DNA of 64,000 nt from Cepaea nemoralis (GCA_014155875.1 JACEFZ010005567.1:1-64000), one strand, 5' to 3'; positions 22,470 to 35,548 are shown, counted from the first letter of the stretch. Numbers and translations are program-made. The notes: a model not told the origin generated them from the letters alone.

Positions 22470-23525
22470 CCAGCGCTAGTGGCTTCTCCCATCTCTCGAT
22501 TAGCTGGAATCGGTGTCTTAATCTCCGGACTTGTGATTCTGTCGTAACATTTTAGTTATTCTGTTGTGCACACACACCAGTCAATGACTGATGTTTACAA
22601 GTAATTCTTTCAGCCCATCTCCATATTTCTAGCCCATGCAGCAGTCTGATTTGAAGTCAGATTTCAATATTCTAAAGCTGACAATAGTTTTAATTTCTTG
22701 CGATTTCCACACATTTCTTAGTGCTATTAAATCTCCTCTTGTCTATTCTGATTATTTTTTTAATATTTTTTTTTAAAACATAGCTACCTGTTCCCCCATC
22801 TTTGCCTCCATTCCTTTCCAAAATTGTATATTCTTCAACCTCGTGAAATGAGTCTCAACAAGGGAGATCGGCCTACCATTTCCTTGATTTATCCTCATTA
22901 ATCTTTTGTCTTTTCCTTTTCAATTTTACACCTGATCTCATTTGTGGGATAGTAGCGTACTGTACGTAATGAACCTGTAAAACAGTTGCTTAACATGCAC
23001 TCTCACATTACGATTGACTCAGCAATCTGTAAAAAGCATATTTTATCAGCGCCCATACACAATATTTTTGGATACAAGGACCCGTGCGATAGCAGCGACC
23101 ATGAACTTCCGAACAAGTGCGCCAATTTCTTATATTATGGCAAGTCAAAGGATATCAGTGTAAACATTTTCAAAGTCAGCAGATTGGTGGTTTCGGTAAC
23201 GCGCCATTTTCGGTTTACCCAGTTCATTTCGGTACGGCAGAGACATCAGATAGCGGCCGATTTGGCGGGACGGCTAAGAAGTTGCACTTACTGACATGAA
23301 CACGGCCGGACAAAGGTTCCATACGTGGCTGGTCGTTCGCTACGGGAGAGAAAGACTCATGCCAATCAAGATGTACAGAAGAATATGTCGTACTTCATGA
23401 AAACAAAATCAATCAAATACAGAGGTTCTAGAGAAACTGGGAATGAAAGAGATAAAAACAAATAAAAAAAAGTTAGGAAAATATTTCGGCTACGTAAAAT
23501 ACATAATACTCACACGGACACCATA
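22470..23525. other. Intergenic, nothing recognised
   Basis: The frames 22986-23294 and 23117-23299 have no recognisable domain. 23290-23370 resembles a decayed SINE head (see 55810-55990). Confidence 0.4.
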
Positions 23526-23529
23526 CTGG

Positions 23530-23720
23530 GGTTTAAAATGGAAGCCAAGCGAGCAAGAGGTACATAACAATACAAGTGGGAAGATAACAAAACATGGATG
23601 AACAGCAGTCTGTTAGAATATACAATCAAGCTGAGAGACAGACAGTGTAGGAGATCTATTGCAAACAAACCTTCATTGTGGAGACGGCACCTCATTGACT
23701 CAGATCTACAAAGTATGATG
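23530..23720 (+). mobile_element. LINE family-4 3' end
   Basis: Encodes AKRARGT...YKWEDNKTWMNSSLLEYTI KLRDRQCRRSIANKPSLWRRH-like sequence. The same segment recurs at 43690-43870 and 55655-55805, ending in TGGAGACGACATCTGATTGA or similar. Short 5'-truncated copy. Confidence 0.6.
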
Positions 23721-23789
23721 TTCCTAACCCAACACAAACTCTTAGCACATTTATGTTTCGGGATTTAAAAAACAAAACAAAACACATAC

Positions 23790-23995
23790 ATCAGATGGAA
23801 GATGGACGACTGGGATTAAGAGCATAAGCTGCATTACAGAAAATGAAAATAATCTTATGCAATAAGTCACTGAATGTAAGGAAAATATTATTGAAGTGTT
23901 ATAAAGAACCCGTCTTGCTGTTTGGTAGCAGAACATGGAACGTTAATGAACAAATTAGGAAATATCAAAACAATGTATCCCTTTAGTGAATGTAA
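23790..23995 (+). mobile_element. LINE RT fragment
   Basis: Encodes KMKIILCNKSLNVRKILLKC YKEPVLLFGSRTWNVNEQI, similar to the - strand copy at 14020-13912 (NILCNKSLSLEVRKK). Truncated on both sides. Confidence 0.65.
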
Positions 23996-24034
23996 ACACA
24001 GAAGTCACACACAATATGTTTTTTTTTTTTTTAT

Positions 24035-24240
24035 GTACTGATTTATTCCATGGCTAGTTTTTGTCAGTGTCGTAAACATGATTAATAATCATCTTCAAGT
24101 AGTGTACATAATAACTTATTCCGTACCTAGTTTCTGTCACTGTCATAGATATGACCAATAATCATCTTCAAACAGTGCACATATTGATTTATTCTATGCC
24201 TAGATTCTACCAGTGTCATAGACATAACTCTGTCTGACAA
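24035..24240. repeat. 73-bp degenerate tandem repeat, 3 copies
   Basis: Units start at about 24039, 24112 and 24185 with TGATTTATTCCATGGCTAG or variants and share GTGTCATAGA...ATAATCATCTTCAA. Confidence 0.75.
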
Positions 24241-24599
24241 CTTCACCTGTACAAATGACAAAACCCAACTCTCTACAACACGACGCCATCATTAAGTAAA
24301 AAACAATGCTGACTGCATCATCTACACAGGCTTCACCACAAACACAACATTGACTGCAGACAACAGGAACACATCAGAAAAAACAAACATGAACACAATA
24401 TTCAGTAGGACATCTGTGCTATTAAACTCTACATTATTCACTGTGCATGTCCATTTGTGTTTAGCATGACACCAAATGTTGAGGTTCCCCACCTATCAGT
24501 TCAATGATGCATAGATATTTCTATGTCTGTGTGTGTGTGCTTTTTCTTTTTTAAATGGTTTCTCAAGTCCAATGGTATATAGATATTTGTGTGTAAGTG

Positions 24600-25015
24600 T
24601 GTGTCTTTTTATGCTTTCCCAACTAACAGTCAGATGTCTAAGATAATCAGTAGGTGTGTCTATGATTACTCAACTAACAGTCAGATGGTCTAAGATAAGC
24701 ATGAGGTGTGTCTATGATTACTCAACTAACAGTCAGATGGTCTAAGATAAGCAGTAGGTGTGTCTATGATTACTCAACTAACAGTCAGATGTCTAAGATA
24801 AGCAGTAGGTATGTCTATGATTACTCAACTAACAGTCAGATGGTCTAAGATAATAAGTAGGTGTGTCTATGATTACACAACTAACAGTCAGATGGTCTAA
24901 GATAAGCGTGAGTTCTGTCTAGATTATTCAACTAAGTCAGATGGTCTAAGATAAGCATGAGTTGTGTCTAGATTACTCAACTAACAGTCAGATGTCTAAG
25001 ATAAGCAGTAGGTAC
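24600..25015. repeat. 52-bp tandem repeat, about 8 copies
   Basis: Units contain ACTCAACTAACAGTCAGATG, GTCTAAGATAAGCAG and TAGGTGTGTCTATGATT with small indels. The array runs directly into the LINE fragment at 25020. Confidence 0.88.
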
Positions 25016-25019
25016 ACAC

Positions 25020-25260
25020 AATATGTTGTACGATTTATTGCCTGGCTTATGCCAGTAGGGAAAAGAAAACGGGGAAGACCAAGAGAGACCCTGCGTAGAA
25101 CCATCATCAGAGAAGGCTTATTCAACGGCCAAGTGAACATCCAGGATCTACAACAGGTAGCAGCGAACCGCCAGACATGGAGAGCCATGACTTCTGCTCT
25201 ATGCGCCGCCTCAACATACACATAACAGGCATATGTTCAAGCGGAAAGACTAACTAACTA
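25020..25260 (+). mobile_element. LINE ORF C-terminus with (CTAA)n tail
   Basis: The + strand frame gives VGKRKRGRPRETLRRTIIRE, then QDLQQVAANRQTWRAMTSAL and CAAST before the stop, the classic end of one LINE ORF2 group. A 3' UTR of about 35 bases leads to CTAACTAACTAAC, the same type of tail seen on the retroposon at 11242-11873. Confidence 0.75.
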
Positions 25261-25544
25261 ACTATATGTCATTGGATCTTATCAGGTGCATATTGCAGTG
25301 TTATATATTATCTGAAGTGAATAAATGAATAATACTTGAGCTGAAACAATTAAAACACTTAGTTACCGGTATTGTTACATCTGTTAACCACTCGATAATT
25401 CCAAATTTATCATGACCTCTTTCTATTTGTATACATCTGACTGGAGCGGCCTAATTGCTAGCATCTCACTATTTTTGAGCAATAGTTTATTGCTCGTCGT
25501 CAGGCAATAAATCTTGCAACATATTGTTTGTGGTTCATGTGTTT

Positions 25545-25905
25545 AAATTTGGGGAAAGCTTGGAAGCAGCTGAGATGCGGTTCCTGAGTCGAATGTTGCG
25601 AATACCTTGGGCTGTCCGAGTAGTTAACAATGATTGCCTGGAAGTGGCTAATAAAACAAGAACATTATATACAACTATAAGATAGAGACAGCATTCTTTG
25701 GTCATGTGAAGAGAATAGAAACTTTTGAGAATATCGTGACATCTGGACAGATCTGGCAGAGGCAGACTAAAATAATACAGTATGGACTGAGACGGTGGCA
25801 TGGAGGTATTTCATCAGCTGCGTTGATCCAGAGCACGAAGGACCAAGATCTGTGGAGAGACAAGAATGCCTACGCCAGCTAGCAATGTACATGATGATGA
25901 TGGTG
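25545..25905 (+). mobile_element. LINE family-1 3' fragment
   Basis: Encodes EAAEMRFLSRMLRIPWAVRV VNNDCLEVANKTRTLYTTIR, then decayed continuation and ends ACGCCAGCTAGCAATGTACATGATGATGATG (read as two halves). The best-preserved 3' end of the family here. Confidence 0.75.
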
Positions 25906-26469
25906 TCCATAAGTGATTCGATCGCCCCCTTACTAAAGCTACCAGAGTACATCTACTAACTAAACCAGTTCGGTATTGATTGACGAGCCTTCTCGCTCAT
26001 TTGACAAGTTGCTCTCTTCTGTCTACTTTTATTGTCAGTTCCAACTTTGGCATTTGAACTATCGATGTTGATTGATTCAGTGGAAAATTCTCTTTCCGGC
26101 CCGACTCTCAATTACGTTAACAATATCGGCTCGATCTATTAGTTGACAGTCTTAAATAGTGGCTGTAACAGCCAACATTTTTTTTTTCTGTTTACAACTG
26201 TTAGTATTATTGATGCTAAATAATGCAGACAGTTATGAGATCAAGAGAGCGACACACGATACACAACTTTGGGATGGCATAATTATCAAGGTTCACGACC
26301 AACCCAAGTGCTGAAATACTTGATGATATCCGAATGATCGGGAAGGTTCAATTATTAGCCCAATGGATGAAACAGAAAATTCCGTAGCAAGATTTTGCTG
26401 TGAGTATGTGGAGTGTTGGTCTCCCTAGGTCGAGGAGTTAGCAGCTTTCTCCGTAACCCCGAATACTCT

Positions 26470-26650
26470 CGTGGTTGACGTGAACTCACGAGAATTGGAA
26501 GCGGTTCGAGTCGCGCCAGTGACTTATAAGAGTATGTAGCCGGTTGCTCAGAAAGCAATGGCAAACTACTGAGCGTAATATTGGCAAGAAATCAACAATC
26601 AGCTGAAAGATGCTGATGTTGACAGCGATGTCCTGTAAAGGATATGCAAA
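26470..26650 (+). mobile_element. SINE family B copy
   Basis: Landmarks TTGCTCAGAAAGCAATGGCA, AACTACTGAGCG and a terminal TTGACAGCGATGTCCTGTAA followed by AGGATATGCAA. The 5' half is diverged. Confidence 0.6.
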
Positions 26651-26871
26651 ACATTTTATGTGGAGTGTAAGAACCATCACATTTTTGGGCCTCAGCGCAC
26701 GGAGGGATGGGTGCTCAGTCTCTCATTCCCGTGGCGATCGACCAGGTTCAGATCTCACTGGTGCCGCTGTTAGCGAAACTTCTCAAACATTGGGCCGACC
26801 TGCCCTCACCAGTGATCCTACTATGAACTTATAAGTCGTGCTGGTCAAATCCGCCTACGAATCGATATGAA

Positions 26872-29800
26872 TGAAAACGAAATTGAATGCTAAAGCAGAG
26901 GGAGACAGGGTTTCCCTATACTTGGGTGCTAGAGAAAAAGAAATGCAATGTCGACTGCGTTAGGGCCACAGTTAAGAAGAGAAAAAAAAGGAAAGAGTTT
27001 AAGCACCTCATACATTCCTCTCGCCTGCTCAAGAAAGAGATAGGATAAGAAGAAGATGGTTACCAGGTTCGGGTAGACAGAGAATCAAGATATCTTAATG
27101 TTTGATTCCAGGCAATGAATTACCACATAGGCAGTTCCAACCACAGCAATTATTCAACTCAAATAACAAACCAAATGACATACTGATATCAATTTTATTG
27201 CTAAAAAAATGAACCCTTTCAAAACCGAGATAATGCCAAACAAATCAAAACCCCATAATTCTATCCGTAATTAGGAACCCAAATAGACTCCTGATACGAC
27301 CATACTAACTCATAGCTGCAAATAAACAAACAAAATGCACAAAATTATAGACTCTGCCACCATTTGACACATTCAGTTGCATCCATAAAAAGACTTCACA
27401 GGACAACCAGTACGACAATGGTGTATGTAAACAATGTCTTTGTGGCACAAACATAGACATGGACTGTGTAAATTCACACCAACCACACGATGCTTCCACT
27501 GGACAACAATGATACGAATAGGTTATAGGATATGCTCCACATAAAAGAATAAATGACAAAGCACACCTACTCTACAGCATCCTATGCTTGCTACCAGCTC
27601 CCCACATATCCCTAGTCTCACACCATATCCATCATCACAATCACCATCACAATCATAATTACCATATGATCACTCTTGCAGGGTCATGCTCACAACCATG
27701 TCACCATAGCCATATCACCATCACAATCATCAAATGACCACTCTCATCATAGCCATCCTCATCCCAATCATCTTAGTTGACATCATTACATGATCAGCCT
27801 CAACATAGTCATTACCACAATCATATCACCATCACAATCATCAAATGATCACTCTTACCATAGCCTATCATCATCCCAATCATCTTAGCTGACATCACTA
27901 CATGATCAGCCTCAACATAGTCATTACCACAATCATATCACCATCACAATCATTCTTACCATAGCCATCATTACAATCCTAATCCCAATCATCTTAGCTG
28001 AGATCACTACACAATGCCAAGGCTACACAGCAACCCCAATAAGTAACCAAATCAACGCAGAGCACAACTGAGCTACCCCGGTGTACAACGACTCTAACAG
28101 GACAACACCATTTGAACATGTACATAGAGGACATAAATACAGTCCAATGCACCAACAGCAATCAAGCAGACATATAGGATATGCAACTCAATATGACATT
28201 GTCAGGACACCCATCTTTGTACTGATGACAACTAGACAACATCAATATGCCAGATGTACAGTTCTACCCATGACACCAGCAACAATCAGGACACAGGCTA
28301 TAACATAAGTCACCGCCAACAACTCAGACATATAACGCCACACAAAGTCATTACAATATTATTCCCCACTTTGATCAAGCTCAGCCAATAATACCTCAGA
28401 TCCATTATGAGTGCTCTGTTCAGCACCTCTCGTACTGGCTGAGCAGGAGACTATTCTTATTTGTCCACATTTGTCAAACCTGAACAACACAGATTATTAT
28501 CCTCATAATCATGAACCTTATAATTATAAACAGCACTATCGTATGTGTAGTGTTCAACCTGGTACCTTCATCACTGCACACAGTCATGAATAATTATTAC
28601 CATAGCTACATTTATCTAGGAGAACATAACAGACATTGTCATCAAGCACCACATATCTATTGCTTTCACCGTGCCACTCTACACCTCCGTATGACAACCA
28701 TCACTACAGTTTTAGCATTATTGAGACATACTAAGTCATCTGACTTCAAACACAATATAGCTATAGTGGGGGTGCCTCTGGCTGTGCAGTTCATAATTGC
28801 CTAGTTTGATCACTGCGGATCATTCGCCTCAGCCATTGCTGTGCACTTATAAACAAAGCTACCAGCCTAATGTAATTTCTACTAATAACTAAACCCACAC
28901 TGATATGCCATAACAGAGACACACTGATTCTTCCTGTCATGGTAATTTAAATGCACCCACAATGCACCACACCTAAAACATTACCTGTTATACCTGTTAC
29001 TGTTATGTGCCACAAACATAAATATGGTTTCCCCACCCTGTTGTCATTTTCATGGGTATAGTTATATTTCAATACACCTCCCTGCAGCACTTGGCCTGGC
29101 TGCCTCCTTACAGATTTTCCTCCTCACTAGCATTAATGATAACCCCATTTCCTGTGCCTCCGTTCTCCATATACTCTCTTGGCTGTGATAATCCTACCCC
29201 TTATCATATATCAAACACTGCTGTGTTCAGGTCCCTACAGGTGCAATGACTTTCCTCTTGTCAGAACCTGGGCATCCTGGCTTCTAATACATTCTCTGTT
29301 CATGGTGATGCCATCATCATCATGTGCCACTTCTACAACATTCATTATAGGGATTATTTAAATGCATTATAAGAATCCAATCATAGTATTCACAAGTGGA
29401 ATTCTTCAACAACAGCCTGTCCAGCCTACCTCAAGCCTTTGTGATCACAACAAATCACACCCCGCCCACAACAACAGCGCAGTCTTCAGGTGATTGTTCA
29501 TCTCAACACAGGAGGATTATTCCCTACATCTCTTCCTACCGTCTCTCTACCTTTCTACTTGTCTGAATTCTGCTAAGCTACTTGGACATTTGAGCGGTCT
29601 CCTCTTGGACACATCACTGCGAATCTCCACCTATCTTCTTGTTTACCTTTTCAACTTGCATTCAGCCATCTTGCAGAAGCCTGCAATCTTGCGCAGACCG
29701 TATGCGCGGTAGAGTCAGGAGAGCTATACACTGCTATATTCTGCTGGGAATGTACTCCCAGGTTTTCCTAAATGCTAGCAACTTGAATTTAATGGTCACA

Positions 29801-30747
29801 CTCAGGAATTAGCTAGTAATTAATTATACTTTGCATATTGAAAGGGCAAACCTCTGTTTATTATTACACTTTGCCTATCATGCGAATGGTGGGTTCTTGG
29901 TTAACTCCGTGCCTTCTCTATCTTATAAAATTATTCAGTAGCATTGCAAATGTTAACTCTTTCTTAGATTTAGAACTAAGTATAGAGAATACATACCAGT
30001 CACAGCGATCAATATTTTTGTAACATTGGTGATTTTATCACTCAAAGTGGCATTTGCGCCATTTCTCAGTGGCTTTAGCTAATTTCAAGTTTCGGGCTTA
30101 GGCACCCTCTGGCTTCCCAATTTGGTTTGAAGAGGCCCCTTTTATCCCGATGCTGGCGCGGCTTCGCAACCTAAGTCACACGGACATTTCCATGTATCCC
30201 ACGAGGGACTACCAATCAGCTTACAGCACGCCCTGGCCAATTTGCATATTTAATCTGCATCTCTAACTTACTTGACCGCCGCTACGTCCCCACCTGGGTT
30301 CAAAGTCCGCTGTGGGTACATGTGTGTTCTCACAGCCGTAAATATGTCAGCTTGGGTACCTGCTATTGTCCCCTGAAAGTCTCCGTTTATTTCCAATCTC
30401 GTATGCACTTATAAACTATGTGGCATGTGTCTTTTTCTGACAGCTCCAGATTAATCCTGAACTGTTTGTACCTATAAATTCCCCACCATCTAGAGTTACT
30501 CACGGCCACTTGACAGTTCAGAACAGATTTACGTTACTTTTGGTTGAAAAATCTTACTCTAGTTTCAGTTTGGGTGATCCAGAGTTTACCAGTTCATTTG
30601 TCGCCCCAGGCCCTGAACTCCTTAACTGTTTAAAACATATCCTGGTCAATGAACTTAGGTACTTCCAAATTCCACGACCCACCGGTATTGGTGGCATCAC
30701 TATCTAGTGCCTTATTATCCCATTTTGTGACGCATCAGTCGTTCACA
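26872..30747 (-). repeat. 3' LTR (3,876 bp)
   Basis: On the + strand it starts TGAAAACGAAATTGAATGC and ends GACGCATCAGTCGTTCACA, so on the element strand it runs TGTGAACG...CGTTTTCA. Collinear with 36760-40630. Differences are scattered substitutions and single-base or few-base indels, often in homopolymers. Contains a low-complexity ATCACCATCACAATCATC region at about 27620-28010. Short frames inside (such as an 84-codon - strand frame present in both LTRs) show no domain. Confidence 0.95.
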
Positions 30748-30749
30748 CA

Positions 30750-30759
30750 TTTCCCTCCT
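30750..30759 (-). promoter_or_regulatory. Polypurine tract
   Basis: The - strand reads AGGAGGGAAA, two bases before the TG of the 3' LTR. This is the expected site for plus-strand DNA priming in reverse transcription. Confidence 0.75.
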
Positions 30760-31625
30760 AACTCTTCGACGGACCCACGTCGAAAAAGAACAATCTCTAC
30801 TCTTGGTGTGTTAGGCAAGGCCCTGTGAAAATCTGGGACTATTTAGGTAAACAACCAGTCAGTGGGACTTCATCATTGGCCCCCAAACCTTTCAGTGTAA
30901 CTCTGCTAACAATTATATCCCCTGAACGTGAAGCTTTAAGTAAAAAAATACCAAATATCAGTGACCATTTACAAAAAAAAATCATCAGTCTGCCAAAATA
31001 TAATACCGTATCTTATGGGTGGCCCTGAGGAATATGCATCTGCATACAAAAATCATCCCGCCATCCTGACCTCAAAATCAACACCCAGCTCCATGGATGC
31101 AATACATAGGGGCACCAAAAATAATAAAACAATGTCAATATAAGCATTTGCTTAATATGCCACTGCCCTGTAACAACAACAGAACAAACAATCAAATTCA
31201 CATAGGCGCTACCCATTAGCTGCTTAATTGCATATCTCCAACAATATCAGTATTTAAAAAAATGTGGTTCGGCGCTACATAACTATTACCATCAAAAAGT
31301 ACATTGTCAGGCATCAATGACATACAACCATAATAACAAATGTTTACACTATAAAACCAATCAGATTTAGAGAAGAGGAGCAAATCCTCTGTCACCCAAA
31401 TCTTAATAGTGCCCGTATTTTACAAAAGCACGTAGGTATCAACATGAAAAGACGATTCATGTCGAGGTGCAAATAAACATTATTAATAGAGACAAACCTC
31501 ACTATCATCATTGAATAATTCTCAACAAACAAAAACAAAAGGACACCATTTCCTACAACCAACAATTAATGTAGAAAGTTTCAGTTACACGACAAACAGG
31601 TTAATAATTTCAATACCACACTATT
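30760..31625. other. Untranslated segment between integrase and PPT
   Basis: About 870 bp with no sustained frame on the element strand. No envelope or extra ORF was found. Confidence 0.6.
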
Positions 31626-32040
31626 TTACATTCGTACACCACCTCTTCTGCCTCGCCCGTCTCTCCTGAGACGTATTCTCTCTGAGCGCCTGACATTAAG
31701 GTCTCCTGGTACAAACATGTACCAGTCATTTCTTGGTAACCTAGTTTGTGCTTCTTCCTCCTCCGCCACAACAGGCACTTCTGGTAATCTAATTACCTCT
31801 TCTGGTGCTTCTATTACTGCACCTTCCTCGCATCGTTTTAGTTCATGCCCTGCCACTCTAATGGCTGGCTCATTATCTCCCAACTTTCTGACAACATATG
31901 GGCCCCCTGCTGCCCCTGGAATTTGTACTATTGTATACTTGTCTATTGACCACTGATCTTTGATTTTGCATCTCTCTGTATAATGGACTCTTTTCCTAAC
32001 TATTTCTCCCACTGCTAACTTGCCTGGGAGATGATGACTT
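31626..32040 (-). pseudogene. pol: Integrase C-terminal domain (gypsy pol, frame-broken)
   Basis: Encodes GEIVRKRVHYTERCKIKDQW and a GGPYVVRKLGDNEPAIRVAG HELKRC segment resembling the GPY/F and chromatin-proximal part of Ty3/gypsy integrases. An acidic region and an Arg-rich tail (RRSERIRLRRDGRGRRGG) follow. It sits in a different frame from the catalytic core upstream; the switch is around 32010-32050. Part of the same ancestral polyprotein. Confidence 0.7.
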
Positions 32041-32736
32041 GTCCAATCTCTCCTTTCTCACCGCAGCCAACTGCCTCAATCTTTCGCCTGCCCTAACATG
32101 TGCATTACGCAGACGAGAAAGATGTCCTGTCACCCAATTCTCCATATCCACCTCTTCATTTTCATCCTCCTCATTGTCCACACCCAGCATAAAGTCAATT
32201 GGCAGTTTGGGTTCTCTCCCAAACACAAGGTAATATGGTGAGTATCCTGTGGACGAATGTGGTGTGGAGTTGTAAACCAGCAAGACTTCTGCCAGATGTT
32301 CAGACCATTTTCGCTTCTGGCTTGCTTCTAATGGTCTCAGAAGATCATGTAGAGTCCTACCAAATCTCTCTGCTATGCCGTTTCCTTTTGGGTTCCAGCT
32401 TGTTGTTCGGCTCTTTTGAATCCCATATACTCTGCAGAGCTCTGCTATCACTGCTGATTCGAAGTTTCTGCCCTGATCTGAATGGAGTCTATGGGGTACT
32501 CCCAAATATACAAACCATTTTTCTACCAATGCTTTAGCAACTGTAGAGGCTTTCTGGTCTCTTGTAGGAATGGCCATTGTAAACTTGGTGAACACATCTG
32601 TGACAATCAGTACATTCTCATAACCATGACTATCTTTTTCCAACAAAGTAAAATCCATAGTACACAACTTCAAAAGGCTTAGACGCCAATAAATTACCAG
32701 ATGGACCCTGATATTTAATATGAGGTGGTTTTGCAA
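31996..32736 (-). pseudogene. pol: Integrase catalytic core (gypsy pol)
   Basis: A DDE integrase core: MDFTLLEKDSHGYENVLIVTD (first Asp), HSDQGRNFES (second Asp) and NPKGNGIAERFGRT (Glu), with exactly 35 residues between the second Asp and the Glu (D-35-E). Immediately upstream in another frame lies the HHCC zinc-binding region (about 32880-32750), with HxxxH and FCKRC. Frame changes near 32745 and 32665 separate it from the core. Catalytic residues are intact, but the reading frame of the polyprotein is not. Confidence 0.88.
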
Positions 32737-32886
32737 TATTACATCTGCCTACACCTCTTGCAAAACAATTCAACATCTTTTGTGATGCCGACCCAATAAC
32801 AACGATCTCTCAAAGTTTGCACCATCCTATCTCTACCTTGATGGCCAGTGTTGTGTACTGATTCCAACACTCTCTGTTTCAGTGCC

Positions 32887-33875
32887 TCAGGCACTACCAA
32901 CTGAAAAATGTAGGCCCCTGCCTGGCTTCTTTATCTTTCTATATAAAAGCCCATTAATCACATTCAACCTGTTTCGCTGCCTTAACAACGTTCTGGTTTC
33001 AGGAGGTAAACTCCTCATTTCTGACTTACTCAGTCTCACTCTCTCACTCACACAAGTTAGCACTTTATGCACGTGCACATCTTCTTCCTGTAGCTTTCTC
33101 AACTCTCCAGGCGAGTATGATGGTAATGTCAACAATGGCACATTAGCCTCAGCATTATCTTGTCCATCTTCAGTTACTTCTTCTTCTCTGATGGTTCTTA
33201 CTTCTGGATGGACTGGTTTAGCAGTTATGTGGCTGACTGGGATGTCACCCTCTTCATCTGATTTCCCTGGTTCTTCAAAAGGATACCTAGATAAGTAATC
33301 AGCATTCCCATTGGCACGACCTGGTTTATGTTTGACAGTATAGTCAAACATGGACATCTGTGCTATCCACCTCTGTTCAATGGCACCTAGTTTTGCTTTT
33401 TGCCAGAAAGCTAAATTCCTACTATCTGTATAGACTTCTACTCTAGCACCTATAAGATAACTTCGGAATTTCTCTGTCATCGCCCATTTCATTGCAAGTA
33501 ACTCAAGTTTAGAGCTGCTTTTGGCGTTGCGCTCTGAGGGGCGTAGTGTGCGACTGGCATAAGCCAGGACTCTCTTTTTACCATCCTGAATCTGGGAGAG
33601 TATGGCCCCTAGGCCTGAGTACGAGGCATCCACCTCTAATATATAGGGTAAGGAGAAGTCTGGGAAGCCTAACAAAGGTGTTGAAGTTAGTGCTTTTTTC
33701 AAATGATCAAATGCCTCCTGACATTCCCGAGTCCACAGTTTTCCTATGGGTACTTTCTTCTTCTTGGTATCACCTGTCTGCTGCTGGTTGAGTTGGCCAA
33801 CCAACTCATGTAGTGGTTTTGCAATACTGGCAAACTTTGATATGAATCTTCTATAGTAGCTAGCTAACCCTAAGA
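32887..33875 (-). pseudogene. pol: RT connection and RNase H (gypsy pol)
   Basis: Begins within the YYRRFI segment that follows RT in Ty3/gypsy elements and continues through WTRECQEAFDHLKKALTSTP to RNase H. Active-site residues are visible as EVDASYSGLGA (Asp), SSKLELLAMKW (Glu), EVYTDSRNL (Asp) and NADYLSRYP (Asp). The frame is lost at its 3' end in a run of five T on the element strand near 32904-32908. It is joined to the RT block by a one-base frame change near 33865-33876. Confidence 0.85.
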
Positions 33876-35548
33876 AACGATCTAAGTTCTGTCTGAGTTC
33901 TGGGCACAGGTGCTTCTTTTATGGCTGCTATCTTATCGCCCATGGTGCCAATGCCTTCTTCTGAAATGGTGTGCCCTAAAAATTCCACCTTTTTCTGACA
34001 GAATTTACATTTCTCAGGATTTAGTTTTAGTCCAATGGACCGCAGTCTCTCGAACACCTTCTCAAGCCTACTCAGATGCTCTGAAAAATCCCCAGAATAT
34101 ACCAAAATGTCATCAAGGTATACCAACAAAATCTGGAAAAAATAGTCATTCAGAGAGCATTGCATTAACCTCTGGAAGCTACTAGCCGAATTTGAAAGTC
34201 CCATTGGCATTCTCGTGTATTCGAATAAACCAAACGGGGTAGTGAAGGCAGTCTTCTCTTGGTCTTCTGGTTTCATGGCCACTTGGTAATACCCACTGGC
34301 CAGATCTAAGGTAGAAAACAACTTGGCACCACCCAGGGCATCTAAATATTCATCTATCCTGGGGAGGGGGTATGCATCCTTCTTAGTCCTAACGTTAACC
34401 ACCCTGTAGTCCACACACATCCGGAGGCTACCATCTTTTTTTCTGACGAGAACGATCGGAGAGGCCCAGGGACTGGAGCTCTCCCTAATGATCTTATGGT
34501 CTAATAAGTGCTGGAGATGCTCTCGCACTTCGTTGTAAAATATGGGGGGTATTCTTCTGTAAGGTTGTTTGATTGGAGTGTCATCTGTAAGCTGAATGCC
34601 ATGGGTCACCCTGTCTGTGTATCCTATATCCATATCCCCCCTGGTAAAAACATTATTGTATTTAAATAATAACTCTTCTAACTTCTTCTTCTCTTCATCA
34701 CTGCCTTCAAAATTACTGAGATCTACTGGGCACTTGATAGTTTCTTCTTCTATATAGGGTTGAGTTGATACCTCAACCTCTTGTGCACCGACTATCTTAA
34801 TGTGATTTGTTAGGTCTACAGTGGCATCTGAAATATCCCCAACTTGGGTACCCTTTGCCAAGAATATGTCCTCATCCCCCAGATTGATCGCTTGAACTAG
34901 GCAAATGCCCCGTCTCAAGGCAGTCAATGTGTGAGACAGAAACAAACCCTTGTGTTCCAGGTCTCGAGTCGGGCTAAAAACAACATTTCTATTTTCATAA
35001 ATAAATTTCACACATTTTAATCTAACTGTGGTCATAGAGCGTGCGGGCACCCGCACATTGTAGCCGACAACAGACACCTTGACTTGGTCCAGCTCCACCT
35101 TGGGAATTATGTCAACCGAGTTGCCCCAGTTAAAAAATTGGCACATATTTGGGACAGACTGTAAAACATTTGTACCAATAATGCACGGCACTCTGGCTTT
35201 CCCACTGTCTATGTCCTTGGTCACGAAAACTCCACAGTTATTAATTAGAGTTTCACCTACAACAATGTCACAGATAAAATATCCCACGTATGGGATTGTT
35301 GCACCGTTTGCAGCTGTCAATTTTATGAATTTTTCTTCATTTAGTGCACAGTCTTTAAATAGGCTTTTAAAACAGGTCTCAGTTATTGTGGATACCTGGG
35401 AACCTGTATCTATAACACACAGCACTTCCCTACCAGCTATTGTCACTGTTTCTTCTGGTTTTCCACCTACCAGTTTCACATTGGAGCCAACACGCTCCCC
35501 ATCCAACACCTGACTCACAGTCCTGGAGGGGTCTAGTTTGGTGCCTGT
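33860..35548 (-). pseudogene. pol: Protease and reverse transcriptase (gypsy pol)
   Basis: Open in the -1 frame relative to gag from 35548. Retroviral-type aspartic protease: VLCVIDTGSQVSTITE, with a single DTG. The RT domain occupies the C-terminal 220 residues: HKIIRESSSPWASPIVLVRK, LRMCVDYRVVN, LFSTLDLASGYYQVAM, TPFGLFEYTRMPMGLSNSAS and the catalytic YLDDILVYS, followed by LNPEKCKFCQKKVEFLGH. The frame closes at 33860 owing to a one-base shift. No in-frame ATG start is needed if it is made by frameshifting from gag. Confidence 0.92.

Noticed and set aside
27305..27559. 84-codon frame conserved in both LTRs (also 37196-37450)
   Set aside because: Conservation is explained by LTR identity; no homology, and the position has no role in the element's coding plan.
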